Below, piece by piece: positions 1 to 11,200 of a stretch of 64,000 nucleotides of DNA. Under the pieces are notes generated by a model. That model was not told where the DNA came from and did not search any database. It worked only from the letters and a program-made list of their open reading frames with translations. Where the stretch lies: the NCBI GenBank assembly GCA_026413225.1, contig CM048554.1, positions 6,960,001-7,024,000 of the forward strand. The letters run 5' to 3'. The position numbers were made by a program, and so were the translations under genes. Each line of letters opens with the position of its first letter. Position 1 is the first letter of the stretch. This DNA comes from Otis tarda (Eukaryota; Chordata; Aves; Otidiformes; Otididae).

Positions 1-876
1 AAGGAAATAGCACTTGTGTTTCTTGTTACTTACCATGGTTTGCATTTCCCTGCTTCCAGGGCTGCTGTGTGACCTCTAAAACACTGCAGTGGAGCCTAAG
101 CCCTGAGCCTGTGTGAAGATTTAACAATGCACAAGCTGTGCTCTGGCAGAGATGGGAAACCTGAGATGTCCTTGCTTGAGGTCCAGAAGTGGTGCCAAGG
201 AATCATTCCCAAACTTCTTGTATTATTGATGCCTTATTTCCTCGTTAATGCCACAAAGATTTATGTGAAGGGACTTCCACAGTGCTAATGAAATTACCCG
301 TCTAAATCTCCCCCGAGCCGATGGCAGGGAATGCTCCAGTTCTCTGCTCTCTCATTAGAGCCAGGTGAGTAACTGAATTATTTGTTAACTAGCAAAAGTA
401 AAAATCATTTGCTTTTAGGTTTGACTTTGGGTTTCTTTTGTTGGTAGCGCTGAGGGCTTTTAAATACCTTTTGCTCAGAGTTGAGTTATAATTTGAAATA
501 TAAATGGAAAACATTTTGATTTTTCCCATTCCAATGCCAGTGATGGTCAGTGGTTTCAGTCAATCATCTCAGCATTTTTTTTATTAATAAAATGCTGTCC
601 TGCAACACTTTGCCTACCTCTATTTAATGCACAAAACCTGAAGAGCATCTTTGAAACACATATGTTTTCCATTAGCGCTAATAGCAATTACATGCCTGCA
701 CTAGTGAAGTAATGCTCTTGTCCTCAATGCACTGTTCCTCTGTACGGTGTGCATCACTGGTTGAAGGCAAGGAAGACATTTATTCCAGTGCATAGGAAAA
801 GAGCTGTGCTTTTGAAATGCAAGTGGAGAGAAGGCCAATAATCACATGTTTTAGGATCAAATCTGGTTATAGTTTT
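1..876. other. Unique non-coding sequence
   Basis: No open frame of note and no recognisable repeat. It contains a 9-bp perfect inverted repeat at 570-578/589-597 around an AT-rich loop. It also contains a short ATG with a good Kozak context (ATG at 321) running into a consensus splice donor, CAG followed by GTGAGT, at 364. Neither is enough to call a gene. Confidence 0.6.
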
Positions 877-998
877 CCTGAACATCCTTACCCATAGCAA
901 AGGGTGGATAAAAGGACCTGAACATCCTTACCCACAGCAAAGGGCGGATAAAAGGACCTGAACATCCTTACCCCTAGCAAAGGGAGGATAAAAGGACC
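877..998. repeat. 40-bp tandem repeat, three copies
   Basis: Three head-to-tail copies start at 877, 917 and 957 with a constant 40-bp period; two extra bases of a fourth unit follow. The units differ at only a few positions, around the CCAT/CCAC/CCCT and GGTGG/GGCGG/GGAGG segments. Each carries the block GGATAAAAGGA. The high identity indicates a fairly recent minisatellite-type amplification. The minus-strand open frame across it is a by-product of the repeat length and is not taken as a gene. Confidence 0.93.
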
Positions 999-1193
999 AC
1001 TGCAACTGCTTGTGCTGAGCAGGACTGACTTCTCGTCTAGCAAAAATGACTCTGAAGGAGAAGGAATAAATCTGAAAGGAGCCACTCTTAAAACAGGATG
1101 GGAGGATTCAGCTGGGACTGGGTAGCCTGTTGTGCGAAACCACTTTTAATGGTCTTGTTTGAGTGTGTGCACAGACTGCTGGGAGTGATTTAT

Positions 1194-1455
1194 TCATAGA
1201 ATCATAGAATCTTTAAGGTTGGAAAAGACCTCTAAGATCATCCAGTCCAACCATCAACCCAACACCACCATGCCTACTAAACCATGTCCTGAAGTGCCAT
1301 GTCCACATGTTCTTTGAACACCACCAGGGATGGTGACTCCACCACTTCCCTGAGCAGCCTGTTCCAGTGCCTGATCACTGTTTCAGTAAAGAAATTTTTC
1401 CCAATATCCAATCTAAACTTCCCCTGCTGCAGCTTGAGGCCATTTCCTCATCCTG
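1194..1455 (-). mobile_element. CR1 LINE fragment, 3' end only (group 1)
   Basis: The plus strand opens with two copies of the ATCATAGA-type 8-mer, the reverse complement of the CR1 tail, so the element lies on the minus strand. It then runs through the conserved stretch beginning near AAGACCTCTAAGATCATCC. It is closely similar to the copy at 33899-34455, including the TGCCTACTAAACCATGTCCT segment, so the two belong to the same CR1 group. Only the 3' untranslated region and the last codons of ORF2 remain. The 5' truncation is near 1455, where similarity to the sister copy is lost. It is non-functional. Confidence 0.93.
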
Positions 1456-4092
1456 TGAAGCCGTGAGTGTTGCCAGCGAAGGTGCCCGGGTCAGCTGCTC
1501 AGTGCAGTGGGAGGAGATGTACCTACGGCAAAGAGAAATACAGGTTCACGACATTGGAAGTATGAGACTCTGGAGATTAATGATAGAAAACTATCATGTG
1601 TTTGGGGAGAGGAAAGTAAGCAGGACAGAGGAGCCTAAATTAGGCTGCAGCTCCCTGGGCGAAACGCTCATGTTATAAATATTCCGGTAGCATTTAGAGC
1701 AGGGCTGGCTGCACTGATTGCTCTTCGCTGTCCTTGACAGTATCAGTGTGTTATTCACGCTGATCTTCTGCTTTGCTGACAAAACTACCCAGGCTATCTC
1801 AGAGGTGTGGGAGGAGGCTGAGCATGAGTTTGGTAGCAAGACTTCCAAAAGTGCCAGTAAGCGACGAGGCTGTGCCCCGCTTGCCACCATGGCCCGCAGC
1901 GTCGTGGGATGGGAGCGGTGGGTCAGGTTGTGAGCATTTAATTGTTCAGCTGGTGCCCGTGATGCTGGTTCTTGATGCATCTTCTTGAAGGAGCCAAACT
2001 TTTAAGTGAGATCACTGGCTCGTCTTGATCTTTGATCAACCTGGCACAAGGGCTTGAAAAGAGTTGTCACTGCTCCTCCCTATTCCCAAAGCTGACAAGC
2101 AAGGTAAAGTGAGGGATGAGGAGAAAAAGTGGGGTGCTGAGGCCTCAGCCAGCTGGAAGAGCTGGAGCAAAGCAACAAAATCCTTTTCATTGTCAGGCTT
2201 AAAGCACAGCAGATTTCATCCTTAAATCCCACAGCAATTGCTTTACAGGAGCAAAACAGGTACTGCTCCAAGAAGTCAGTGCCTGCAGTGAGTTCCACCT
2301 CTCCCTCCCTCTTTTGTTGTAGCCCTTTCCTCAGGAGGACCTAGGTGCAAGTGGAAGTCACCAGCACCCACAGTGTGTAATGAACAAGACAGGCTCCGGT
2401 CGGTGTTTTCTAGGTTGCGCTTTGTGGGGTCACTGGGAATTGCTGCATTGCTGAATGCAGTCAATCCATTTAACAGCACAGCGTCGCTTCTGAAGGATCC
2501 CGGCCGGCTGCTCCTGTCTGCTGTGGCATACAGAAATGAAAAGTGCAATCCTGCTTCTGGTTCAAGTGAAAATTCTCTCTAGTCTGGAATAGCTCTACCC
2601 TGGGAGGCACCTTAACTGTGATAGCATGGCTGCCATGCCAGGGAGTATACTTTTTATTATTATTTGTAATGAAAAGAACTTTATTCCTATCATAAAATAG
2701 TTTAGCATGGGAAGTTAACTAAGGTGATGTTCTTAGAAGCTGAAAATATCAGGAACTCAAATAAAAAGCAACAGATTTTATTATTGTTATTATTTTTTTC
2801 CTCCTCTTTTAAAACCCCTGGGAATTCATTTCCTGGTGTCATTGTTGTAACTCCAGCCCTAAGTAATTCATTTGTATTCATGTCAGTCCCACATATGCTT
2901 CTGTAAGTATTGCAAGCAATTCAAACTAAATGGACGGTTAAACTAGAGAGGGTACTGAGCAAATCAGGCTGCAAACTGCACGTAAAGGCAGGAATACAGC
3001 CCTTTGCATGAGCTCCACTGTGCCATCCATTGTTCTCTGCCTGGCTGCGATGTTTTTCTTGGATCATTTATACAAAGAGGCTACTTTTGTTTTTTGTTTC
3101 CATACATGACGCATTGTGAGACCAGTGCCGATGTCCCCGTGGTGCCAGTTTAAGTTTTGCTTCTTCCTCTGGCTGATATATTGGGCTGATATATTTGCCC
3201 CATAAGAAGGATGCATGAGTCTAGGACATGCAGTGCAGACTACAGCCCTGAAACTTAAGGGCTCTGAGCCTAAATGTGTAGGGTGATGGTTACCAGAGAT
3301 GGAGCATGGCTGGTCAGCGAAGTGCAATGTCTGTCATGTACCAGTCTCCTCTGGATGGGGAACATTTTGAGGACTTACAATTACAACCACTGCTGTGTCA
3401 GCAATTGTCATCTACTTGATCACACCTCACCTGTGCACGTGTGTCCAATCTGTGAGTTTGGTTGTTTTAAAGCAACATGCAGGAAAATGAATTCTGAACC
3501 TTAGAATCGTGTGAGCTTGTTTGCAAAGAGGAGGATGTGAATAACTCATCTATGTGTGCTTTAAGCATTTGGGGTTTGCTTGGGACTCTTAGCTTCAGTA
3601 AAGGAAATTACCGAAGGAATGGAGCAGCACTTCCTCTCAGTACCTGAACTGCATCTCATTTCATAAGACGTCTTCCATTTTTATATTTACGTTTCACTCT
3701 GTTAATGTTGTTGGGCTAAACAGTAACTTCAACCAACAAGGTTGAGTGATTTAGGGAAAATTTTCCAAGACATTCTATCTCCTCATTGCCAGTTGTGCTA
3801 GTGTTGCTGCTGTGGCTAAAGTCTGTGCTGAGCAGGTAGCCTTAATGTCATTCGAAACTAAGGCTTCTCATGTTAAACTTTAGGGTTTGACTTAGTAAAT
3901 CAATAGCCTCTGAACTAATCCCATTCTTGAGCCAATCAGGACTTTAAACCAGGCTATTTCTGTAAAGGAGCCAGTGTCTTGTGGATGTGTCTTTTGACAA
4001 GATGCTACAGGAGTTACTGTATGGCTATGGTTAAGTTATGGTTATTCTTAGGGTTAGAGTTTGGGTTTGTGCTGGGAGAACAAGAAGGAGGG
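1456..4092. other. Unique non-coding sequence
   Basis: No supported gene. Open frames of 60-130 codons occur on both strands, but they overlap each other and show no domain or splice structure. A near-exact duplication of a 12-bp unit (GGCTGATATATT) lies at 3171-3195. A short TTAGGGTTAG near 4049 is too brief to be an interstitial telomere repeat. Confidence 0.6.
4088..4092. repeat. Target site duplication, left copy (GAGGG)
   Basis: Five bases immediately before the LTR start, identical to 5235-5239 immediately after its end. Confidence 0.88.
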
Positions 4093-4265
4093 TGTCGTGG
4101 TTTTGTTAGTGAGGGGGGGCCTAAGGTGGTAGCTTCTGCAGGAAACTGCTAGAAGTCGCTCCCCTTTGTTTAGTGGACTCGGCCGGGCCTAGGGCGGACC
4201 TGCTGCTGGCCAAGGCCGAGCCAATTGGTAGCAGAATGTCCTGTGATAACGCCTCTGCGATAACG

Positions 4266-4272
4266 TATTTAA
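4266..4272 (+). promoter_or_regulatory. TATA-like box of the LTR
   Basis: TATTTAA at the end of the LTR's first 180 bp, followed after about 20 bp by a purine-rich tract. This is the expected place for the U3 promoter, with transcription starting about 25-30 bp downstream. It is assigned by position and motif only. Confidence 0.55.
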
Positions 4273-5045
4273 GAAGGGGAAAACAGAAAAAAAAAAGAGA
4301 AGAGAAGATGTGAAGAAGCTGAGCGGGGGCGGAGGTGCAGAGGGGGAGGCGCAGGCCTCCTGGGCCTTGCAGGCCTCACCCTCTGGCCTCTTGCCAGGCG
4401 GCCGACTGGGCCCGACTCGGCCCGGCCCGGCTGCAAGAAGTGGAGAGGAGATGAGAAGAAGTGAATAAGATGTAAAAAGATCCTGAGAGACATCTACCAC
4501 CCTGTTGTGAGGAACGGCTGCAGACGCCAAGGTCAGTTCAGAAGGAGGGGGAGGAGTAATGCGGCTCCTGGCCAAGATTCCCCTGCAGCCTGTGGTGACG
4601 ACCATGGTGGAGCAGGTTGTCCCCCTGCAGCCCATGGAGGTCCACGGAGGGGCAAAGATCCACTTGGAGCCCGTGAAGGACCCCGTACCGGGGGAGGTGG
4701 ATGCCTGAAGGCGGCTGTGGCCCGTGGAGGGCCCGCTGGGACAGCCGTTCTGGAGAGACTGTACTCCGTGGAAGAGATGACCCACGCCGGAGCAGTTCCA
4801 CGAAGGACTGTGGCCCGTGGGAGGGACCCCACGATGCAGCAGGGGAGGAATGTGAGGAGTTCTTCCCCCGACCATGAAGCAGCGGCATGAAACAACGTAT
4901 GATGAACTGACTGCAACCCCCATTCCCTCTTCCCCCCTGTGCCGCTCGGGGGGGGAAGGTAGTAGAGATAATGTTAAGCTTGGGAAGAGGGAGGGGTGGA
5001 GGGAGGTTATCTTGTTCTCTGTCTCATTATCCTGCTGTTTGTAGT

Positions 5046-5051
5046 AATAAA
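5046..5051 (+). terminator. Polyadenylation signal of the LTR (AATAAA)
   Basis: A canonical AATAAA lies about 190 bp before the LTR end. It fits an R/U5 border around 5065, followed by a T-rich and GT-containing U5. Confidence 0.65.
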
Positions 5052-5234
5052 TGAATAGTTTTCCCCAAGTCGAGTCTGTTTTGCCCGTGACGGTAACTTT
5101 AAGGATTTCTCCCTGTCCTTATCTCAAACCTCGAGCCGTTTTTCCTTATTTTTTCTCTCCCTGTTCTCTCGGAGGGTGGGGGGAGTGAGAGAGAGACTGC
5201 GTAGTCTGGTCCTGATCAGGGCTGTACTACGACA

Positions 5235-5239
5235 GAGGG
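5235..5239. repeat. Target site duplication, right copy (GAGGG)
   Basis: Five bases immediately after the LTR end, matching the left copy exactly. The exact match suggests an integration that is not very old. Confidence 0.88.
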
Positions 5240-8200
5240 TAAAGCCTCCAAGGTTGGAAAAGGGCTGGGGAGGGGTTCCCGAGGGAAGTGTGGACTCCAA
5301 AGGGACCTGGGCTGCGAGAAACTTTCTGGCTGGTGTGTTAGAGTTGTCTTGGCCAGAACTGAGGAAGAAAAACCCAAACAGATACCTTACTTGTCTCTGA
5401 CTCCCTCTTAGTTACAGTTGCTTTAGGGGGGCATATGCATTTTATTTCCTGGCACACAACTTCCAGCTCCAAGGAAACCCTTAGCAATTTTATTTAGAGT
5501 ATACTTTGAAATGTATCATCCATTCATTATTATCTTGTTTTGAAGGAAATGGGCCATTCGTGATTCTGAAATCACAAGCTGTAATGATTTCTCCCTACAT
5601 GATAATTAATTAGGCTTTATTTCATCAGCTACCTGATGCACACTATGATCTTTCTGAACAGCAATTACACAACAGAAAAAACACCCTGGATAGCAGTCTA
5701 GACAGTTCAATTCTGCAAAATAAAAAATCAGATACCAATAGTTTAGGTAAATTGAAGCTGAAAGAAAGCAAAATCACTTTGCAGACCCAGGATAAATGCA
5801 AAGCCAATCTAAATATCAAACTTACCCTGCTCCAGGGGAGAATAAATTGGCATGATTTATTTGCCATATCTGAACTTGTTGCTTGCAGACAAATTAAGTG
5901 GTGTTCCTGGAAAAAAAAAAAGAAGAGGAGGTGAACATAGTCATGAGTGAATAAGGGTCTTGATCCAAATGCAACCCTGAGATCATTTTGGAGCTGTATA
6001 CCTCTAAGGGAAAGCAGCACTGTAAGCTGCAAGGTTTTTCTTGGTAGGAGTGTTCCTTTATGTAGAAATTATACAGCTGTTGACACCAATTTTAGTGTAG
6101 CAGGCCAGGGAAAGCATTAATGAAGACAGGACAAGTAGGAGTGAGTATATGAGAAATAAAGAAAAAATACCCAGTAGAGGGACTGGGGGAGTGGGTAGTG
6201 AGATGCATACACTGGTCTCGGTGAAGTTAGTGGAAATTTTGTCATTAATGTCCAAAAAATGAGTACTTTTTTCTTCTCTTTTTTCAATAGTGGTCTTGTT
6301 AAAGTGCTTTTGTAGCCAAGCAGCCTTCCTCAAATGCTTGGAGTGGCTGGATTCATTGCTGAACCCACCACCCAAGAGCCAGAACAGGAGCAGTTTCACT
6401 CATGAAGTCGCACTGCCAGGTCTCATTAGTGAAGTCAGTGTTCTCTTCTCTCGTAATTACCCTGTGTAGACATCCCCGTTGCTGTTCAGCTTCAGTTCAT
6501 GGTCCCTTCAAGGGAAGCGCAGCTTCATAAAAAGCCAGACTGCTTTGTAAGAAGGCACAGACCTGCTTTGTGGGTGCAGAGCATAAATGTGAGGACTAAA
6601 TGGGAAGGTGGGTTGGCAGGAACAGGAGTGGGAGATTGTACCTATTAGTTACCATTGGTTCTCAGGGGAGTTTCACCACCAAATTCCATTAAAGTGAGAG
6701 TTTCAACCTTTAAAAGCACAATTCAGTGGCTTGTTTCATTAAATAAGCTAGCAAAGATTGTATATTAGTCTCTGACAGGGCTACATTTGGGTGAAAACCA
6801 TGCCGAATTATTTATTTGTCATTAACGTCACAGAAACTGCAGTAAGGAGAATTATATGGGCTGCAAAAGTGAGCAGCGCTAAGTTAGATTCAAGCAAACA
6901 GAATTGTTATTCCTCAATACCAGTCGCAGGTTGCAGCTGCCTAATGCATCCGGGAGAGGTTGAGAAGAGACTGGTAAATCAATGGAAAAGTTCACACCTG
7001 ACTGACAGCCTTTAAATAATGTAAAGGGTCCCTCAGCACACGATGGGGTTATATAATACATTAGCATTAAAGACCAGTGGGAAGATATGCAGGGAAGTGT
7101 TTCATAAGTTTTGTCCTTGTAGCTGCTAAGTTCAAACGGCTGAAGGGGAGCATGGCTGGAAAATGAGTGAAAAGCTCAAACTGTGCCTGGAGAATGAGAA
7201 AATGAAGAAATTCTAATTTTGCCAGATTAAATTTTCTTGGTACTGGCCTTCCGTAAGCCCAAAAGGGGTATTGTGCTGTGCAGTGCAGAGGACTGGAGGG
7301 CATGATGCTCTCTGCAGTACTTGAGGAAAGAACTCATGGCCAGTTTGGGAGAGGGGGCTCAACCCTCTGTGCCACGCAGGAAGACATTTCTTTAAGCCAC
7401 GTTGTAAGGGTTTCCAGGACTTGGATGCTCTGCCTACCTCTCAGTAGCTGTGGACATACCATTTGGGGCATCCTGGGTGTTTACAGCTGCATTCCTTCTT
7501 CTGTAAAACAGCTCCTGCTCCCCTGAATAAACATCTATGCAAACATGTCGTGACACAAACAGAAGAGTGTCAAGCAGTTGGATGAACAAAATTGGAAGTT
7601 GTATTTAGGAAATATGGTTGCAGGTTACAGTTAAGTTCTGCCTCTGGTTCTGCAAGTCTGTGCTTTATATTCTCTTTGGAGACATGCACACACCATCTTG
7701 CTTGCATGCACGCTCTTTCTGAATTACGAAAGATCTGAGCTTTACATTTCTGATCCCAGAAATGGGTCATAAATTGGCCATTGATTTGTAGCTGTTTGGT
7801 GTGCTCAGAAAAAAAAGTAAGCTGGAAGGGAAAGAGTATAAATGTCCATGAGTGGACAGATGGACATACCTTCTCCCTGATCCCTGTGACCATGCTTTTG
7901 AATTACATCTGCTAGATGATGACCAAAAATGTGGGGAAATTATTGATCTGGTTTTAGCCCTGGTGGTGGTTTCATAGGCTTGATTATAAAGAATAAGAAC
8001 TTTTCCATTTATAGAGGAACTAGCCACAGAAAGTGACACATGAAGATGTTTTATTCTTGTGGCTTCACATTAAATATGAAAATCTAGATAAAGAGAGAGC
8101 CTATGCGTGTGTGTATACATACATATATAAATTTAAGTATGTGGCTGATATTTATTCACTACTCTGTTTTTATATTGCTGTTGGGCACTGTTGAACATTC

Positions 8201-11200
8201 ATGGCCTCCCCAGCACCCCTGCCTATCGACACCCTCTGCTTACCCAAAAGCGCTGAGGTTGAGGAACATCAGCTGCAACCCCTGCCCTCCCTCTGGAAGG
8301 GTCTCCCCACCTCACGTAAGACTGGGAGAAACTGGGACTGAGCAGGGATGGTATTTGAGTTCTGATTCAGTGAGACTTTTTGTGGGACATAAGGTGTGTG
8401 GAGATTTATGCAGGTACATAAACTATTCAGTTTTCTGTTTTGTCATCTATGAAATCAGGAGAAGTAGCCTGAAAATTATGTAGCCATGAAAAAATACTTT
8501 AGTGACTGTATGGTGCTGAGGCACAACTGTAATAAGGTAACAAGACTGTGATATTTTGGTTTATTAAATTCTTTCCTACTTCAACCATTAACATTTATAG
8601 CAACAGTATCAGAAATACATCTGTTTTTTTTTTTTTTTAAGAGGCTGAGGCATCATTTATTCCACAGTGAAAAACAACAGCCAGGAGGAAGACAAAATTA
8701 ACTTCACACAAATGTAAGTGAGTCAGCCTGTCAGTTCATGAAGGCTGAGAGAGTTTGGTTTTTGCATGTCGGATGGTCTGCTGCAGACTGGAGGGGGTTA
8801 TATGGAAGATTTCACAGAATAAGCTGTGTGCTGTAATGGCTGCATGCAGCCTTTAAACAGGCACATCAATCAGAACTGACTTCTGACAGCTAGGAATGGG
8901 GTAATTAAATTAATTGGACATATTTTCTCAACAATAGACAAAGTTTTAATTTAAAATTACAATGGACAAAAATCTGCTTTTTGTTCATGAATACTACTAA
9001 ACAACCTCCTGATCTGATAACACCATTCGCTTTAGTATCTTTAGATATTCCTCTGACTTTCCAATAGCGCTATGAAAAGTCTCTCCTTTCTTCCCAGGCT
9101 TTCTTCTCTTCTGTCTTCCGATCTCCTGACTGGATCCTGTTCTCCCAGCCAGAAGCTCTGAAGTTTGCACTTCATTTTGGTGTCTCCGGACCATGGGATA
9201 GAAGGTAAGCACAGCACCAGCAGCGGAGAGCTGAGCCTCTGGGCCTTTTCAGCAGCCCCATGTTTGATGAGAGGACCCAGCAGACGGAAGAAACAGGAGG
9301 GTCTCTTTGCAGCTACCTGGCTGGAAATCCAGAGTACCTCCCTTTAACTATGAATTCAATAAGGCAACTTAAAACATGTCTCCACTAGCAGCTGCCTTTC
9401 ACTTGGACTTACTTGGCTAGGTTTGTTGTTATTTATCATTTCTGTGTCGCTGTGTGCATGTGTATGTGTGTCATACATCATGTGTGATACATCACTAGTT
9501 GTTATGTTGATGTGTACTTTTTTCCCCCCTAAATCATGGACAGAGGCACTGAGCAGCACGGGGCTGAGATTCAGCCCACAGGGACCTGTCAGAAATGCTC
9601 TAGGGCATGAGGATTTCACCACTTTCCATTCTCTTTGAACAGCTGTCACTTAGTCATTTTTAGCTGAGAAATACAGCACACACTGATTTGATTCTGCCCC
9701 ATGAATCTACAAGCAGAGTAGTTGCATGTCGTGCAGTTACTCAGTTCAGATAAGGTGTGATGAAGGAAAAAGAAACCCCAAATACTGAGAAGAAAACTAA
9801 CTGCACTCAATACATGTGTCTTACACATGCCACACTGCTATGAGCTTCTTATTTGAATAAAAATTTCTGAAAGGTCATCGAAAGTTTGGTGTCTTGAAAA
9901 TGCTGGAGTGGCTTCACTGCATTCAGGTAAAAAGACTTTAGTCAAACACCTTCAAAAAATAGATTGAAGTGGCTTTTATATCCTGAGTTCTTCAGACACA
10001 ACCCCTTGAGCTGGAAGGAATCTGGCTGCGAAGGGTTAAGGCGTGTGTTTGGGTCTGGTAACACCCAGGAAAGTTGTGCAAGCACACAGCTGTGGTGGGG
10101 TGGCATGCAGTGAGGAGAATGATTACAGACCGGATTAAGGCACGCAGGATAACATCACTGAAGTCACTCAAATTAATTTATCTTTACACCAATGTGAGTG
10201 AAAGCACAGTTTGCGTTTTAGCTGCTAAAATTTAAAAAAAAAAAAAATGAATATGCTGCAGTCGCAGATCTCCATTAACTGTAGAAAGGGGATTTGGCTG
10301 CATTACACTGAGTGAAGCTACTATAGGTTTTGATCTTGTCCAGCATTGTTACTTCGCTGAGTAATTACGCAGTATTTATACCACACTTTCTTTTCCTGAC
10401 CGATAGAAAAGCTTGTTTGCCATAGCAACTCCAGTGGTGACCCTGCTTCTCGGGTACAAAGCACCTTCCAGCAGATGCACGCCAGTTCATAACATGAACT
10501 TTGGAAATTGTTGGGGTCTTAGAGCAAGAGGGACCTGCTGTATAACAAGATGCCAAAGAGAGAAAATAAGGTATGCTATCAGCTCATTAACTGAGATTCC
10601 TTTGTAATCATCTTCAGCGATGCTTTTGTTTCTCCTGTTGTTTTTGCTTTCTTTTGTCTATGCATGCACTTTAAAACAAAAAAATTCTTGAAAAAGAAAA
10701 GAATACAGATGCAGGTAGGTAGATGTTGAAAGGTATTTTTAGCTTACTGTTTGACAAAGATATCGATAGCACTGCCAAAAATAACCGAAGGTAAGAGTGG
10801 ATCCGTGTTTCCCTTAAGGGAAGCTGCTCTGGGGTTTCAGTGATTGAGACCAAAAGGCTGCTGGATGCTTGCCTGGGCTGTCTGCAGAATTTGCAACCAG
10901 TGATTTTCCTTCTCAAGCCGAGTGTGTTTGGAGGAAGGCAAGAAATCCCTCATCTTTTTGGCTGACCTTTTTTCCCTTGTCTTTCACAGAAATGTGCTCC
11001 TGTTGCAGAAGTCGCAATAGGTTGCTGTGTCCTGATCTGCTGTTGCACAGGGATGGGCTGAGAGCAACCTGTGCCTTCACCAGCAGATCCTGAATGCATA
11101 GTCCTGGCTTGGAGTTAGCCTGGCTCTTGAACAATACATTGGAGTTATTTATTTGCTATGAGAACCAAACCTCCTTCTCCCAAGTGTTCGACTCTTCTGG

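Larger units (their letters stand above)
4093..5234 (+). mobile_element. Solo LTR of an ERVL-like endogenous retrovirus
   Basis: The element starts TGTCGTGGT and ends ACTACGACA; these termini are inverted repeats with 8 of 9 positions matching. It is flanked on both sides by the same 5 bp, GAGGG (4088-4092 and 5235-5239), a target duplication left by integration. Five-base duplications are typical of class III (ERVL) retroviruses. Inside are a TATA-like box (4266-4272) and an AATAAA signal (5046-5051), giving U3 of about 200 bp, a long R of about 770 bp and U5 of about 170 bp. No gag, pol or env sequence flanks it, so it is a solo LTR left by recombination between the two LTRs of a provirus. 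GC and CpG content are far above the surroundings. Open frames within it, including one of 244 codons on the minus strand, reflect GC-rich composition. Family assignment beyond ERVL-like is from memory of similar avian LTRs and needs a library comparison. Confidence 0.87.

Noticed and set aside
4030-4065. Possible interstitial telomere repeat (TTAGGGTTAG)
   Set aside because: Fewer than two exact units, and the flanks do not continue the hexamer.
4189-4923. 244-codon minus-strand open frame in the LTR
   Set aside because: Lies antisense in GC-rich LTR sequence where stops are rare; other long frames overlap it in several directions and no retroviral domain is present.
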